This document shows positions 1 through 12,198 of a stretch of 64,000 nt of DNA, piece after piece. A model generated the notes under the pieces. It was given only the letters and a program-made list of their open reading frames with translations, was not told where the DNA came from and did no database searches. Within the stretch, counting starts at the first letter, position 1, and every line of letters begins with the position of its first letter. The translations under genes and the position numbers were made by a program. Origin of the DNA: Taenia hydatigena (Eukaryota; Platyhelminthes; Cestoda; Cyclophyllidea; Taeniidae); assembly GCA_036345935.2 (NCBI GenBank), contig JADWOT020000001.1, positions 25,763,232 to 25,827,231 of the forward strand, given 5' to 3'.

Positions 1-397
1 AATACAAACTCAAATATTTGCAATGAATCTGACGTGAGTTAAGCAGCGTTGACCTAGTGAATCAGAATAAAATTTTGGAAGTTGAAGCTTGGTTTACAAT
101 AAGGGATGCCTCATTTCGTCAGGAAAGTTAGTTGCCTAAACGACGCAGTGCACTTTCCGGATAATGTCGATTACTTTGTGCGTTGTGACCAAATAAGCCA
201 ACAACAACGTAAGGCAAAAATCAAGCTGTTCTTTCATGGCCTTAATCCGCACTTCATTTTACAGAAATCACGCCTTTGAGCACCTCAGTGATGAAAGTCT
301 TGAAGGGTGCACGTGCATTCACCCACGCAACCTATCACGAGATGCACGCAGCGCTTACATCAAAGCGGGTTTGTAGATCAAAATAACGATGTTGTTT

Positions 398-433
398 CAT
401 AGGCTGATTTGTGTGCGCATCGGTTGCATAAAA
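398..433 (+). promoter_or_regulatory. Core promoter of gene A
   Basis: CATAGGCTGATTT lies at 398-410 and a TATA-like CATAAAA at 427-433, 31 bp before the ATG at 464. The leader contains TTTGTGAG. The same arrangement precedes all six signal exons in the window, and that recurrence is the main support. The TATA box has C in place of the first T, as in sister D. Confidence 0.55.
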
Positions 434-463
434 GCTGTGGTTTGTGAGTTCAAAACATTCAAG

Positions 464-2022
464 ATGCTGAAGCACGTTCTTTGATTGGACCTCTTGATAT
501 TGGTGGCCACTATGTGGACTGTGGGAAGAGCTGCAGTGCACGGTTCGTTTTGATTCTGACAAGCACGCGAGAACAAGTGTTTGACAGGCAGTACTGTTTG
601 TTGCATTGGTTAATTCCCTCCCTTATCTTCATGTGTTATTTTAAGACATATTTTATGCATTAACTCAGACCGCAGCTCTAATGTCCAAAGCGTGATGTAC
701 ATGCTACACGATCTCGAAGGGCAATGCTTTAAAACTTGTGCTTATAGACAGCCATAGTTTGTTTCAATCATTACGCAGCCCTGGCATTATTTTTGTGACA
801 TTACGTAGAACCATCGACTCACTTTTACCTACCTTTTCTCACCTTTAGCATTTCTTGTCTGTTTATGAGATACCCCGTAAAAGCAATTCAACATTGTTGA
901 AATGGTGTCCATCTGCATCATAACAAGTTGACCACTGTGTCTTTGTTAGTGAACCGCCTCACTACGTCCCAATTTAGCTAACTACTGAGCTCAGACGGCA
1001 TGACTTTAAGCAACTTGCGAACACTGAATCAGTTTGTGTGTAATAATGATGCGGCACTGCAATGCGTGCATTAGCAGGATATGACTGTTTTGAGGAGCGG
1101 AAGGAAGTAGGTGGTGAATAGCACCTGGGAAATAATAGTTCACTTGCCGTGGATAAGCAGCGCATTGTGGCACAACACACGTACGCACTTTATGCAATGC
1201 TTAGGCGTTTGATTCTTTTGAATTAATGCGCTCACAAATGCTTTTGTGTTACACAATTTTGTATCGCGGAACGCCCTCTGCTAATTATTAACCCAGGCAG
1301 TGGACTGCAGTTAATTCTTTCATTTTAAAGGCATAAACTCGTGAATTACTTCTGCCTGTCACCATTATCATCGTAATGTTTATGTGGCAAATTGTATTTA
1401 AATGTGTTTGGCATTTATGCCTTTTATTGCTTAATTATGTGACAAAGACAGAAGAGGAAGATGCAGGAAGCTCTTCGCTGCAACCACACTTTAAATGGGG
1501 CGGAGTGGGTCCTTGCGGCATTCTGTTAACTTGGAATGCTTCAGCCTTGGGCAAGGACTACGCAGCTGTGATCACTCTTTCTGTAGTAGGAGTTACCGTT
1601 CGTTACGCCGGGACGAACTACTCACACTTCACAACCGAGGCTGTTATTCTCAGTAACCTCTTTTCCAGCTCGACCTACCTTGTCACTGCGGAAGGGCTGA
1701 AGGGTGAAGACGTCATCTTCACTTCCACAGAGACTATTAAAACAAAAGCATCTGGTAAGCTTATGCGCATAGCTATGTTGAACAAATCAAAGCTAATTGT
1801 GTTTTTGTTGTCACGTTACGCATGAGAGTGCAAAAGCATCCGTTGACTTTATTACCACGACCCAATTGCAGTGGTTGTTGCATCTCAGTTCACCAAGTGT
1901 AGCGCACGATATTTTTATTGACTCTTTCAATTTGTGCAGAATCAAAAGAAAGCACCTGCGCAAACAGCAGATCCGCCGCAAATGTTAAGGAGCTTCTTCT
2001 ACGAGCATCATCACAGCCATAA
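464..2022 (+). pseudogene. Pseudogene A: secreted single-FnIII oncosphere-antigen-like protein
   Basis: The predicted exons are 464-542 (signal), 1452-1754 (FnIII, 101 codons) and 1940-2022 (tail, stop TAA 2020-2022); all junctions are GT-AG in phase 1. The FnIII exon is intact: GILLTWNASALG carries the B-strand Trp, SSTYLVTAEGL the tyrosine corner, and there are sequons at WNAS and NYS. The lesion is TGA at 482-484, seventh codon of the signal exon, where sister D reads CGA (one transition). No later ATG restores a signal peptide. The tail exon starts ESKEST, resembling the start of the EG95 C-terminal exon as I recall it, but carries an indel relative to D and lacks a clear hydrophobic end. 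In intact relatives the product is a secreted or surface FnIII protein. It could be a segregating null allele rather than a fixed pseudogene. Confidence 0.72.
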
Positions 2023-2199
2023 CTCGCAACTGCCGAAATGCTTTTCACTACAGGCTGCTATGAAGCATAGTGAACTTCAGCCGCCGTTCATTCAAGTCTG
2101 CTTATCGATAATGAGAACTTTCATATTTGCTACCTCCTACACCACCAACGCAAGTTTATGGAGCACTTTTGACGTTTTCGTCATTTTCATTTTGTAACA

Positions 2200-2951
2200 A
2201 TGGCCAAAGTGTAGTCCTTACATGCACTTTCTCCTTTTAATGCAAAAGGCATCAAACTCCTTCACGCAAGTATAGATCACCCACAAATACAAAAGCATTT
2301 CTCAAATTGTGTTGCTTACTTTCCGAGAGTCCGACCAGTTAGGAGCATTTAATCGAATCTTAATTCACGCTTTTAGTGTTGTTTAAAATTTGTTATCACG
2401 CCATGGCGAGGATTTCGGTCCTTTGAAGTAAGCTTGTGTCTATTTAAAGCTATCGCATGCATTCGGTGAACCACGATTAGTCCGCTCTACCTCAGCAGGC
2501 TATCATGCATTGATGTCATGGTATTTAATTGACACCACCACCTACCCCTTCCCTCTACATGTGTGGTGTCGAAGTGGCCGTTTTCTTACCCAATCGCACA
2601 TACCACTAATTGCGACAGGAATTAATGAGAGGGGAAATTCAACTCAATGTATTTCATCAAATAGCTGGATAAATGCTGTCTTCGAATTCCAAATGGATTG
2701 CTTCCTACTGCAGGACATCAAGGATTTAACTTTATTGTATACTAGCTTAAAAGGAAACAATCACTCGCATAGCGAAATATTCCCCTGCTATCATTTTAAA
2801 GTACCATCAAAGACCAGTGTCTCACCTTGTCATTACGCGGTGAATAAAAGAGGCAACATGCATCCCACGTGTTGAGTCAATAGTTCTTCCACAGCGAGGT
2901 TTATTAAAGTGCGTGCGTGGGAGCACCCGCATTGTCCTTATCGAGGAAAGG
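2200..2951. other. Intergenic: tail of block Z, no gene seen
   Basis: The stretch holds the 3' part of block Z, which fades at about 2620, then unassigned sequence up to the P repeat. Short open frames (for example 2510-2875) have no recognisable domain, signal peptide or splice context. Confidence 0.4.
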
Positions 2952-5900
2952 ATACACGCAATAAATAGACGCAAAGAAGATGTTCTCGAAAATGCGGAAA
3001 CGCTCAAAGTGTGGATACTAATACTCAGCGCTGCTGATGCAAGAGTGATTCAGCTATAAAAGGTGCAGGATAAAATTCCGCAAATAAAAGTTGCTATTTC
3101 AGCGCCAAAAAATGCACAGGGTTCTTAATTGAACCCATTATGAACAGTGAGCTTAAGGTAGCTGCAAATGGCGCCCAATAAGAAGGCAGCTGACAAAGAA
3201 ATAAAATAGCCTAATATTGTGTGCCTAATCTTCTAAAGTTAGTCGCAGTACGATTTGCTTTTCAACACTTTGCCGGCTGAAAAGCTTAACCCAAAAGAAA
3301 CAATCGTATTCTGGTTTCCCTTTAGCTTGCCAGCTTCGCCACGCGCTTTCACACGCACCGCTTACTGTGCATCAATTGTTATATATGGCGACCCGAATCA
3401 GTTCGCATGCTAATTATGTTTGACTTTATAAGCAGATGTAAAATGCGACTGACAAAGCTTTTGCGTTTGTGCATGCACTGCCTAAGTGAATGCAAAAGAC
3501 ACACCCTAAATATCAAGCTGCAACTGCACCGGAGCTAATCGTACGGGTGCACAGATGCCTGTGCGTGGATTTCGGTGAGTAGAAATGCGAGTTTTTATAG
3601 CAAACTGATATAGAGGAAAGTGTCTTTCCAAAATGATGGTGAATTTTGCGTCTGTGATAATAGTTACTACTCAGCAGGGCTTACCTTCAAATATCGCATC
3701 CATATTTCTCTATTAACACACAATTAGTAGTAGTGGTAAGGCGATGATTGACAGGCGTCACGCATGTGAGATGCTGCTGGGGATCGAATCTGTGTGCTGA
3801 CTTGTTTGAACCCTGATTTACTAGCAAAGATGAGGTGAACAATAGGGTTGATTTGTTGTTTGGCACCACCTGACACTTCGCACTGAGCAAACCAAAATTT
3901 CAGCTGTAGTGCCATCTTTGTTGAGACGCACGACAAAGCACAGTCATGAGTCAGCTGGGGTGAGGATCTCCTCCCTGTGGCTTCTGCTTCATACTCCCTA
4001 CACCAATGTTTCCCATGCCCAATGTGATGGTGCTTTACTTGTTATGTTGACCTCGGTGTTCTCAAAGGTGCGCGACCAATTCACGCAAATTAAAAAGCAG
4101 TGGACAAACGCGTGTTGGCTGCCAAAACTATTGTCAAAGCTGTGTTATGGCACTCATTCCTAAAAAAACCACTTTATCAGATGTTGGTATTCTGCGAACG
4201 CAAAGACGTTTCTGCAGATTTAAATATTTTTGCACTGAAACTCCAATGCAGCAGATCTCCACCGGACTTCAAACGGCTTGATAGATATATTTGTATGCCT
4301 TATCACTCTTGGTCAGTCTTCCACTCCTCTATGATTCACTTCTCTGCACCCACCACTGGCTATCCATTTAGCTCCCATCAGCCGCTCATTGTTGCGATTG
4401 CGCTCTCATGTGTTTAACTGCAACCAAGCCCTACTGGAATTTATTTTGCAAATATTGACGACGCTATTTGCAGCAGACAGTCGGCATTACGGTTTTGCTT
4501 TCGTCGCACGTACCTTTGCAGTACCTCTTGTGGTGTCGTCTGATCCATCGCAGTTCTGAGCTATCGGCATGACTTAACAGATCTCTTATCACTTGGTAGA
4601 GCATAAACATTGGCATGGCCCTAAAGAAAACGTGATTGAGTGTCAAAGACTCTATTGTGATCCGCTAAGTAGGTGTTACATTTGACTAAGTGCATAGTAA
4701 GAAGCATCCATACATTCACGAATAAGTGGTTTTGATGCGATTGCCAAATTCTAATTATAATAATTATGTTAATTGATGCGCAACCCAAAGCACTTTGGAC
4801 TGTGCATGAAATATCCATACAGTCCTGTTGGTCTACATGCAGTTCTTATTTTGAAATATCCATCAGCATTTTGCGTAAATTTGGCGGAATCTTCTTGCTG
4901 CAGCGTTTAGCCTCTTTTATTCAGGACTGCCTTTTTGCGACTTCGTTGACAAAGAATCCCGAGTCCAAAAAGAACAAAGAAACTGGCAGTAATAGATAGA
5001 AATCTGATTAGCTACTATCCTCACAATAAACCCCTCTGAGTTTATGTCTAACGGTGTTATGCTAAAGACTGAGCTGATGTTTTCGTCGCTGTATAATTTG
5101 AAGATTTCGTGCTATTATCGAATCTACCACAGGTTGCACCCCTGGACACTCAGCAACAGCTCACCTCTTACTCCTTTGAGCAAAACATCAAAAAGGCTTT
5201 GACGTAAACTGTGACAATTTGCAAAGAGTATCTCTGTCCTGCTTACTGTCCATCACTTTGACCAGGTGCATAGGAATGGTCATCCTGATATTTGCAAAGA
5301 ATGAGCTTTTAGTGCAAAGCTAAATGCACAATTATAGTGTGCTGCCAACGAGGCATCATCCGTGCCATTGCTTGTGTTACAGTCAGTGTGCACCAACATT
5401 TCTGGCTTTCGCTACAAAGAAAAGTTTGCACTAATCCTGTCCATGTCTTCACTAGGCATCATTTATTACCACATCAACGCGGAATGGCATGGTGGTAAGC
5501 GAGCTCGGAAAGCGAACCCTTCAGCTAAGCAGACACGCCTTTTGTGTTATTTACTTCTGTGGACTGAGTAGAGGGGAATTGTGTTGACTGGAACTTGAGC
5601 ATCAGTGAATAGGAATTGAGGCCAACGCAACAGGCAGACCTTCGTAACACAGTGGCAGCAGATCCAACGTTGTGTATATGACTACGCAAAAAACCTAGCG
5701 AGAATGTTTAACGAAAAAGTAAGAGTTCGATATAGCCAACCGGATCTGCAAATCCGTTCTACAATGCATAACAATAAGGATGTAATTTTCGATGCCCAGG
5801 CACAAACCAGGGTCGACCATACCAACTCATAGATCCAAAATCGGGTATGTGTTGGCTCATATGTGCAGGTGTCATGAGCTGTAGACGCAGCGCGATTCAT

Positions 5901-6515
5901 AGCGCACGAGGAGCAAGTCAAGCATCTTTAATATCCACCTATTGAGAGGATAAAAATCAGGACAATCACTTGGATGCAAATGCACATGATGGGTGAAGGC
6001 TTAACCTCTTCCTCGTCATTTAGGTGCCGTAGCCAATCGTCCTACAATCGCAATGCATTGCAACGTCATCGTAGGCTTCCTGTCCCTACCATGCAATGAG
6101 ACGAATTTTGTGCATTCATTTGGCATTGGATGATCACACCTTCATTTATTCTGTCCTACCGAGGAGGCGACGTCCATAAATCCATGCTGCTTGATGCCTC
6201 CGTCTCAGCCTTGCTTGTCTCAATTCACACAACTTGTTAATGAAAAGGCGGCCGTTTGCTCATATCATTCTCGTAAAACCAATACAATCCAAGTGATCAA
6301 ATCACGATGTCTAGCTCTACAAGCAATCTAGAATGGCAGTACTGGCATTACGTAGACCATGCATCAAGTGGAAGCGATGGAAGTAGCCTGCCTAGCCTTC
6401 CAGTTCCCACCAGCTTCTCTTACAAATTTTCTTAAGCTTCGATAAGTAGACCAACACGCATTGACTCACGACAAAATTTGTTGATGTGGAGTTGGAATAT
6501 TTGCGAATTAAGACA
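2952..6515 (+). repeat. P repeat, copy 1 (left arm of 3.5-kb inverted pair)
   Basis: About 3.55 kb that reappears as the reverse complement at 19605-23145, and from ~3900 onward in direct orientation at 51285-53890 and, from ~4450, at 60430-62660. Anchor matches: GACGCAAAGAAGATGTTCTC at ~2968 against 23111-23132 inverted; CTTTGTTGAGACGCACGAC at ~3916 against 51296 and 22170 inverted; AAAAGGCGGCCGTTTGCTC at ~6243 against 19860 inverted, 53620 and 62385. The arms differ by scattered point changes. It holds several short open frames also preserved in the other copies (for example 5362-5571). No transposase or reverse transcriptase was recognised. Confidence 0.82.
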
Positions 6516-6539
6516 AAGCTAATAAATATCCCAAACTCT

Positions 6540-7060
6540 TAGTTCTACTTCAGTAAATTCAGTAGACATACTTTCATTTGACTAGGACTTAGGAATTTGT
6601 GAATAGAAATTGTGGTCCTTACAACAGGCGGATAGGCAGGCAGGTAGAACTGAGAGCTCTCACGGTTCTGTTTCCTTGCAGATGCGCCTCGCAACGCGTG
6701 TCAACAAGGAATTTATTTAACATATCTATGCTCGTTGCCATAGACGGCCTTACTGACTCAATGGTGAACAACTGAGTATCGCATTGGCTCGTTTGTGTAT
6801 GGATCATTAGTTATGGGGCGAAACGATTCGCAATGCACAAAGTTAGGTACCGATGTTGATGAAATTCCAAACATTGAGCGAGAATTACAAAGATAATCGT
6901 TGTGACTACAAAGTCAACCATTGCACCATGGCTCAGACACCTCCTTCTTCCGCGCCGGCTTGTAGTTTCACAACCCACATAACATTCGCAAACTAAAGCA
7001 ATCTGAGTGAACGAAACTTAAGAGCTAGTTTTTTAGTCGATTTGGGATAGTCTTGCTTAA
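6540..7060. repeat. Segment shared inverted with 53900-54525
   Basis: The reverse complement of this piece lies inside the fold-back at 53575-54860. Matches include ACGGCCTTACTGACTCAATG at ~6744 and GTTATGGGGCGAAACGATT at ~6813. It directly follows P copy 1 and shows that the P unit extends rightward in at least one lineage. Confidence 0.6.
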
Positions 7061-7199
7061 ATTGCTTCTAGCATGGATCCACACCCTTCGCTAACGCGAT
7101 TCCAACCATTTCTGCCCATTTTGTTTCATTTTTAAGCTTTTGCAGAATGGCAAACTGTCATTCACACTAGCAATAGTGTATTGTTGTGAAACAACTAGC

Positions 7200-8215
7200 C
7201 TCTGTAAACTCGGCTTACTAGGCCTCGTGAGGTAATAGCACTCGCTGTCATGGCGTGTTAATCATGGTTATTTACACCTAGCATTCGTGATGTGGGTGTG
7301 AACTCTGTGTGTCTGAAAGTGGACGACGGCATATGCTGTGCAATGAAGGAAATAATTTATTCCTACATGTGGTGTTTCCCAGCTGTGCGATTGTCTGCTT
7401 GGTGACTACAATTAACCGCCCAGCTCAATGGCTTCAGTGCCGTTAAACTGGTTGTCCCTTATCAAAGTCTTAGGTACGTGACAACTGGCCCATAAATGCT
7501 TGGGTGCAAATGAGGTATAGTAAATGCTGAATCAATTCGGCACACAAAGTTTGTAGAACGAGCATGGGTAAAGTCAAGGAATGAGTGCACTTCGGTCAAA
7601 GAAGCCGTGCAGTGCTTCTACTCACTGTGCCATTTCACACACGATCGTAGGCTCTTTACTATGTAAACAATATAACATGGGGATGTCCCATGGGGAGGCA
7701 AGTGGCACCTAGATATAAAGGTAAAGACGATTCCTTGCTTAAAATGACTTTCATTTTATGTTAATCTTTATTAGTATTTTGCTCTACTGAGTGCCAGATG
7801 AGATGTTGTGGCATACCGGGATGCATAAACCACGTCTGTTTAAAGATTTTTGTAACCGAATGCTTGTTTTGGTCGTCAGTTTTGATGCGTGCAGAATGAA
7901 ATCCAATGGGGCATAATTGGAGCGACATGCACGGATAGAACTGCGTCAGCATAAGCAGGTAGTGGAAACCAAATGCCATTTCGCATGTAGGGTGTACGGA
8001 ATGGAAAATGCATAAATTTGCAATCCTACCAAGAAAGTTCAGATTCACAATTGCATTTATCAAATCCAATAAATGGCAAGGCCAGATCTGATGCGGTAAC
8101 TGTGAATGGAAGATGCGAATAAGTAACGACACCCTGTGGGCGCTTGCATAATGAAAACAAATAGTAAGTTGTGGTAATTTCATTACTCTTTCTAAGTCAA
8201 AAATCAACTTAGTAA
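7200..8215 (-). repeat. Degenerate dispersed repeat
   Basis: Around 7213-7265 the sequence matches 34050-34105 in reverse complement (AATAGCACTCGCTGTCATGGC here). The segment 7755-8207 read on the minus strand ends in peptide LIWHSVEQNTNKD, the same degenerate motif seen in other copies near 18150 (CHSVKQNIEKDL), 24530 and 61360 (YSFEQNIKNAL). A 148-codon open frame at 7761-8207 belongs to this repeat and shows no domain I know. Confidence 0.45.
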
Positions 8216-8219
8216 ATAA

Positions 8220-9490
8220 GAAGACACAGATTTTTCATTGCCTTAAATGACACATTTTGTTGCAAAATCAATGCACCAAAGTTTATTTAATTTAAGCATT
8301 AGCAGCACAACGCCTCCTGTATTTTGAAAGGTAGGTGGATAAAAGAACAGCATGTCTTTTCAATTTGCCCAAGAGTGATCAAATAGGTTAGGCGAATTAG
8401 CGCAGTTGGTGTTCAAGAACTTAAAATTTGGGTCAGTTGGTTTAAGCACTCCCAATCATCAGCTCGAAGGCCAGTCAGAGACTAACGCTCTTCTGCACGG
8501 AGTGCAGTTGACATCTTGCCACAACTTCACCACACCCATTAACAGCTTCTAATGCAACACATTACGGTGCCAATTCGTCCCACCTACTGCCGACAGTTAG
8601 CCACCATCTCCATCTACACGCTCTTCTTAAACATTGCGCATCGACACGTGCCATGAATGGCGCGCTGCGTATCCCCCACTCATTCTGCGCCCAAATCTTA
8701 CTTGTGATTGCTGCGTTCCAGTAAGTCAACTGAGTTATTCATCACTAATCACAGTCAAGCATTGCTCAAAACAGAGGTTTTAAACATACACGCCCATTTT
8801 CTACGCTGGTTTTGTGACGATTTACGTGCTTTACTTAAAGGCACAGCGTCCCATTCATTTCCTGTCTAACGAGGAGCAGGAAACTCGGTTACAATGAAAA
8901 GCTGCCCTCATTCCTTATTTTCTGGCATAGGTCTCTAATTATAAAGCTGTATGCTCCGACTCATTGTACGTGTGACGCAATATTTTGCAGGTTCTGCGGG
9001 CTGAACCAGACATTGATTCTTTTGCTGCCAACAGGATCCCTACAAAGCTAAATCATCACTCGTTCTTTCGTTCTATCTCAGGACTCTCAGCATGCCTGGA
9101 TTAAATCATCACGCCTTTGAATCAAGACTTTATTTTGTTTTTACCCTATCTACTGACAATACAGCTGCTGCGGTATACTAAGCGCCTAAATCTGTGTCGG
9201 ATCAGCAGCTGGAATGAAAGAAACTTTAAAGCAAGTATTAACAAGAACGAATTTGCATCATCCACAATCTGTTTAATCGTCTAAAACTAAGCCAACGCGA
9301 AAAGTCGTTTGACACTAGCGGTCATTTGCTGCCTCCAGAGTCACTGGGGTATCTGGCACGATGCAAATTTGCCTCCTTCCTCTCATTTTATTTAATCGCG
9401 CTTTATGATTTATAACGATGCAATGAACCCTGTCGCGTTGAGCAGTTCATGCAGTAATTCAAAAGTTCCAGCAGTGAATAAAGCCGCGTC
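8220..9490. other. Intergenic, no gene seen
   Basis: AT-rich sequence with no open frame of note, no FnIII signature, no signal exon of the cluster type and no clear match to the duplicated blocks. Confidence 0.4.
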
Positions 9491-9499
9491 GGCACTCGT

Positions 9500-9720
9500 T
9501 CTGCTATTTTTGCACCCACGAATGCTGTGCTTTGTAGAAACACACAATATTGCTACGTTTTAGGGAAGGAGATGTGCCTGAATGGAAGGGTTACACTGGC
9601 AGAACTCTACGTCATTCACTTTCTGATGTCACAGCACGTGGGTGCATCGACCTGCGCTTTCCATGCAATTGCAGCCATCGGAGTAATATCGCACAAATTT
9701 TTGACAGAATTTTAGCTCGC
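9500..9720 (+). repeat. Repeat W, copy 1 (inverted partner at 42424-42760)
   Basis: Reading forward from ~9527 the frame gives NTQYCYVLGKEMCLNGRVTL and then SQHVGAS; the minus strand near 42500-42640 gives KTQYCHILGKPIFLSGRITL and SQHMGAS. DNA matches include ACACAATATTGC and GATGTCACAGCAC. No start or splice evidence ties either copy to a gene, so it is called a repeat holding a shared frame. It may be a relic exon. Confidence 0.5.
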
Positions 9721-9829
9721 CTCTATCCTGCATACATAATCGCCATCCTCCAGAGTGATCAGCATGCGCTATATTCGCCTATACATGCATTTGACATCGC
9801 ATTTTTGCTTCCCAGTGCATATTATTAGC

Positions 9830-11755
9830 CTACCTTCTCTTTCAGAACAGCACACTTCTCTTCTCTGCGCGTTTTGTGGTAGGCCTGAATGCGAATTGCT
9901 TATCGATACATACAGAGGAGACGAGTTCGTCTTCTTTGTACTGCAAAGCAAGCGCCAAGCTTTAATGTCTCGCTTCGCTAAGATGATGAAACGATGTATT
10001 CTCCATGCCAATTACATCCTGCTGCTCACTGCTTTCCATTCACCTTGTCTAGTGTGTTGGGAAACATGATCTTGCAGTTCCCACCTCGCAGCCTTCCTTT
10101 CCGACCTAGATCGTGGCAACATACGAGAACGCCTAAATAAATATATAGCTAAAATGTTGTCTCCAGTAGACTATGTGTGTGAATTCTACTTCATTATTTG
10201 TTGCGATTGATATCATTGTGCATACTTCACCAACAACCATTATCACCAACTGCGATTTTTCTCGAACGCGCGCTCGAATGATGTTGGGATCACCGTTCGT
10301 GGTTAATGTAGCCACATTTGCGCTGCTACCGAAAGCTGCTTGCACAAATCAGGCTTTTTTTTATTAAAAATACGATGACGTTGCATTGAACCAAATTGAT
10401 GGGATGCAATGTGTTTACAGATGTCTGCTTAATCAAACGAATGTGATGAGTGGTAAATGGGTAGCAATGCTCAACCCCCAAGTCGAGAAGACTCATCAAG
10501 CTTTCCTATTACTTAAGCAAATTAGCAAAATATCGCGCATTAGCTAGGCGATGGTGCCAGTCTTCTTGACGCGTCATCTTAGGCTTGCATAAAACAAGTG
10601 ACGTCCGATTCCCTGTCAGAGCTGAACGAAAGGAGAATGGACCTTCTTGCAAGTCATTAGCATAGGAAACGCAACGCCGCACAACTCCTGAGCGTTCTGA
10701 GATGTGATGCGACAGAAAGTTTGGCAGTTAACACAGTGTAGTTGCGACACTGGCAAATCGCAAATAAGTCGATGCGAGCACCAAAGATAAGGAGCAACAT
10801 CCCTGCTCTGCCGAATTCGGCAGCGCACATCTGACCATATTTGTGCGACGCATGGTCTTCGATGGCAAACCATGCTACTGCCACTCACGATAGCTGGCCT
10901 AAAGCTAAGGGGAAGCATGCATGATGTTAGATGACTGTTGGGTAAATTTCATTTAAATCAGCTTGTATTTCTGTGTACCTCGATGATACAAGCGATGGCA
11001 GTTAAAAACGTAATCATCCTCGCGGCACATTGCACAGTTTGTTTCATTGCATGCGTTCACCTGATACGAATATTTTGCCCAATGTACTGACATGGTGCTT
11101 TCGCACGAATGTGCAAGCCCAAAGATGACTTGATGCAGCATACGCGGTCCGCCACTTGAACAATTAAGCAAACGCAAAGTAACGCCAATCACTACCACCG
11201 GTCTTCGTCAACGCGCCTTCCAAAAAGGAGTTTCAGGGGAAATTGCAAACTCGTGAACGTACAATCGCATTTTCCTTACACTTGAAATATTTGGAGTTGA
11301 GTGCGATTTAACAAGTACCCGGCTGCCTTGATACTACCCGCCTGCAACCACGGTGAAGGTGAGAGTGAGAACGATAATCGCAAACGTGATGTATGCTAGC
11401 ACGCCGGAACATGGGTGGTGACACGTTGTTCACTAGCACACAGAGTAGTGTTCATGAAGTGAGAAGGCGTCTGCGCTGCTGTGTCAAAGTGCACATCGCC
11501 TGGTTGGTCTTATACATCGAAGCAGTAATATCTGCTTGAGGAGCCTTATTTGTTTATTAAACTCTACTGAACTACTACTAACCTCATAGTCCTTAGAAAT
11601 GTTAGTCAGAGTTGTGCGGTAACTTGGGGCAAGCAATGCGCGCGCTGTTGGGGATGAGGAGAGCTGACACGTAGGACTAGGGCCGCTTGCGCATGCAAAG
11701 TCAAACCCTTATAATAAAAAAGACCATTTTAGTCTCATTAATTGTGTAATTAAAG
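9830..11755. other. Intergenic, no gene seen
   Basis: Several short frames occur on both strands (for example 10616-10918 and 10953-11198 on the minus strand). None has a domain, a signal peptide or consistent splice sites, and no duplicate elsewhere in the window was found to test conservation. Confidence 0.4.
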
Positions 11756-12012
11756 CGTCGATGGAAAGAGCAAGGCGAACACTGAACTGGAAGGTGCTAC
11801 ATCCAGGGGGTCACACTAATGTTGGGCAGACACGAAGGAAGAGCGAGTGACGCAGTTCCTAATTCATGGCGACCTATAATTGAAGGCCTTTGTTTTGTTA
11901 GTGAATAAGGTGTGGTGTTCCACGTTAAATACCGACTTACGCAATAACTTAAGCAAGGACTATGGATTCGCAAGCAAACAAGTTCAATGAGAATGCAGAA
12001 CTTACGATATAG

Positions 12013-12198
12013 TCACCAGCTGTAGCACGAATTTTCTTTACGCCTATGCAAAATAATCATACTGGTAAGGATAAGGCATGATGCATGTGCGCAAATCAAC
12101 TCGAGCAATGCTGCACTCAACATCAGAGTATGCCTACAAGCAATGAAATTCACTTGCGCTCCTATGTCGTTATGCAGCAAGTGCGATGGTGGACACAA
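12013..12198 (-). other. Segment conserved downstream of B and E; candidate terminal exon
   Basis: On the minus strand the frame reads VNFIACRHTLMLSAALLELI then CAHASCLILTSMIILHRR; the E copy (about 35960-36130) preserves VNFIASRHYVV and CAHASCFILTSMIILQRS. The Ser/Leu/Ile-rich run resembles the hydrophobic C-terminal exon of EG95-type proteins. The nearest AG acceptors do not give the phase-1 junction used elsewhere in this cluster, so it is offered only as a possible old terminal exon. Confidence 0.2.

Larger units (their letters stand above)
1..2620. repeat. Segmental duplication block Z, copy 1
   Basis: This stretch aligns by eye, in the same orientation, with 44190-46600. Matching points include GACGTGAGTTAAGCAG near the start (here ~32, there ~44200), the signal-exon promoter, the FnIII exon, the terminal exon and the AGGCTATCATG segment at ~2498 and ~46478. 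The copies differ by many substitutions and small indels, so this is not a recent duplication or an assembly echo. It carries pseudogene A; the partner carries pseudogene D. The left end is cut by the window. Confidence 0.8.

Noticed and set aside
482..484. TGA in the signal exon of A as selenocysteine
   Set aside because: Position 7 of a signal peptide is not a plausible Sec site. Sister D has CGA there, and a simple transition explains it.
1376..1451. Reading the A FnIII exon as starting at the ATG-like codon 1376
   Set aside because: A phase-1 AG acceptor at 1450-1451 matches the sister genes. The upstream codons are intron sequence and do not form a good signal peptide in the homologous place in D.
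2952..6515. P repeat as a retrotransposon
   Set aside because: No terminal direct repeats, reverse transcriptase, integrase or transposase motif was recognised in any of the four copies.
7761..8207. 148-codon minus-strand frame as a gene
   Set aside because: Its end is a dispersed-repeat motif seen in many broken copies, and the rest has no recognisable feature.
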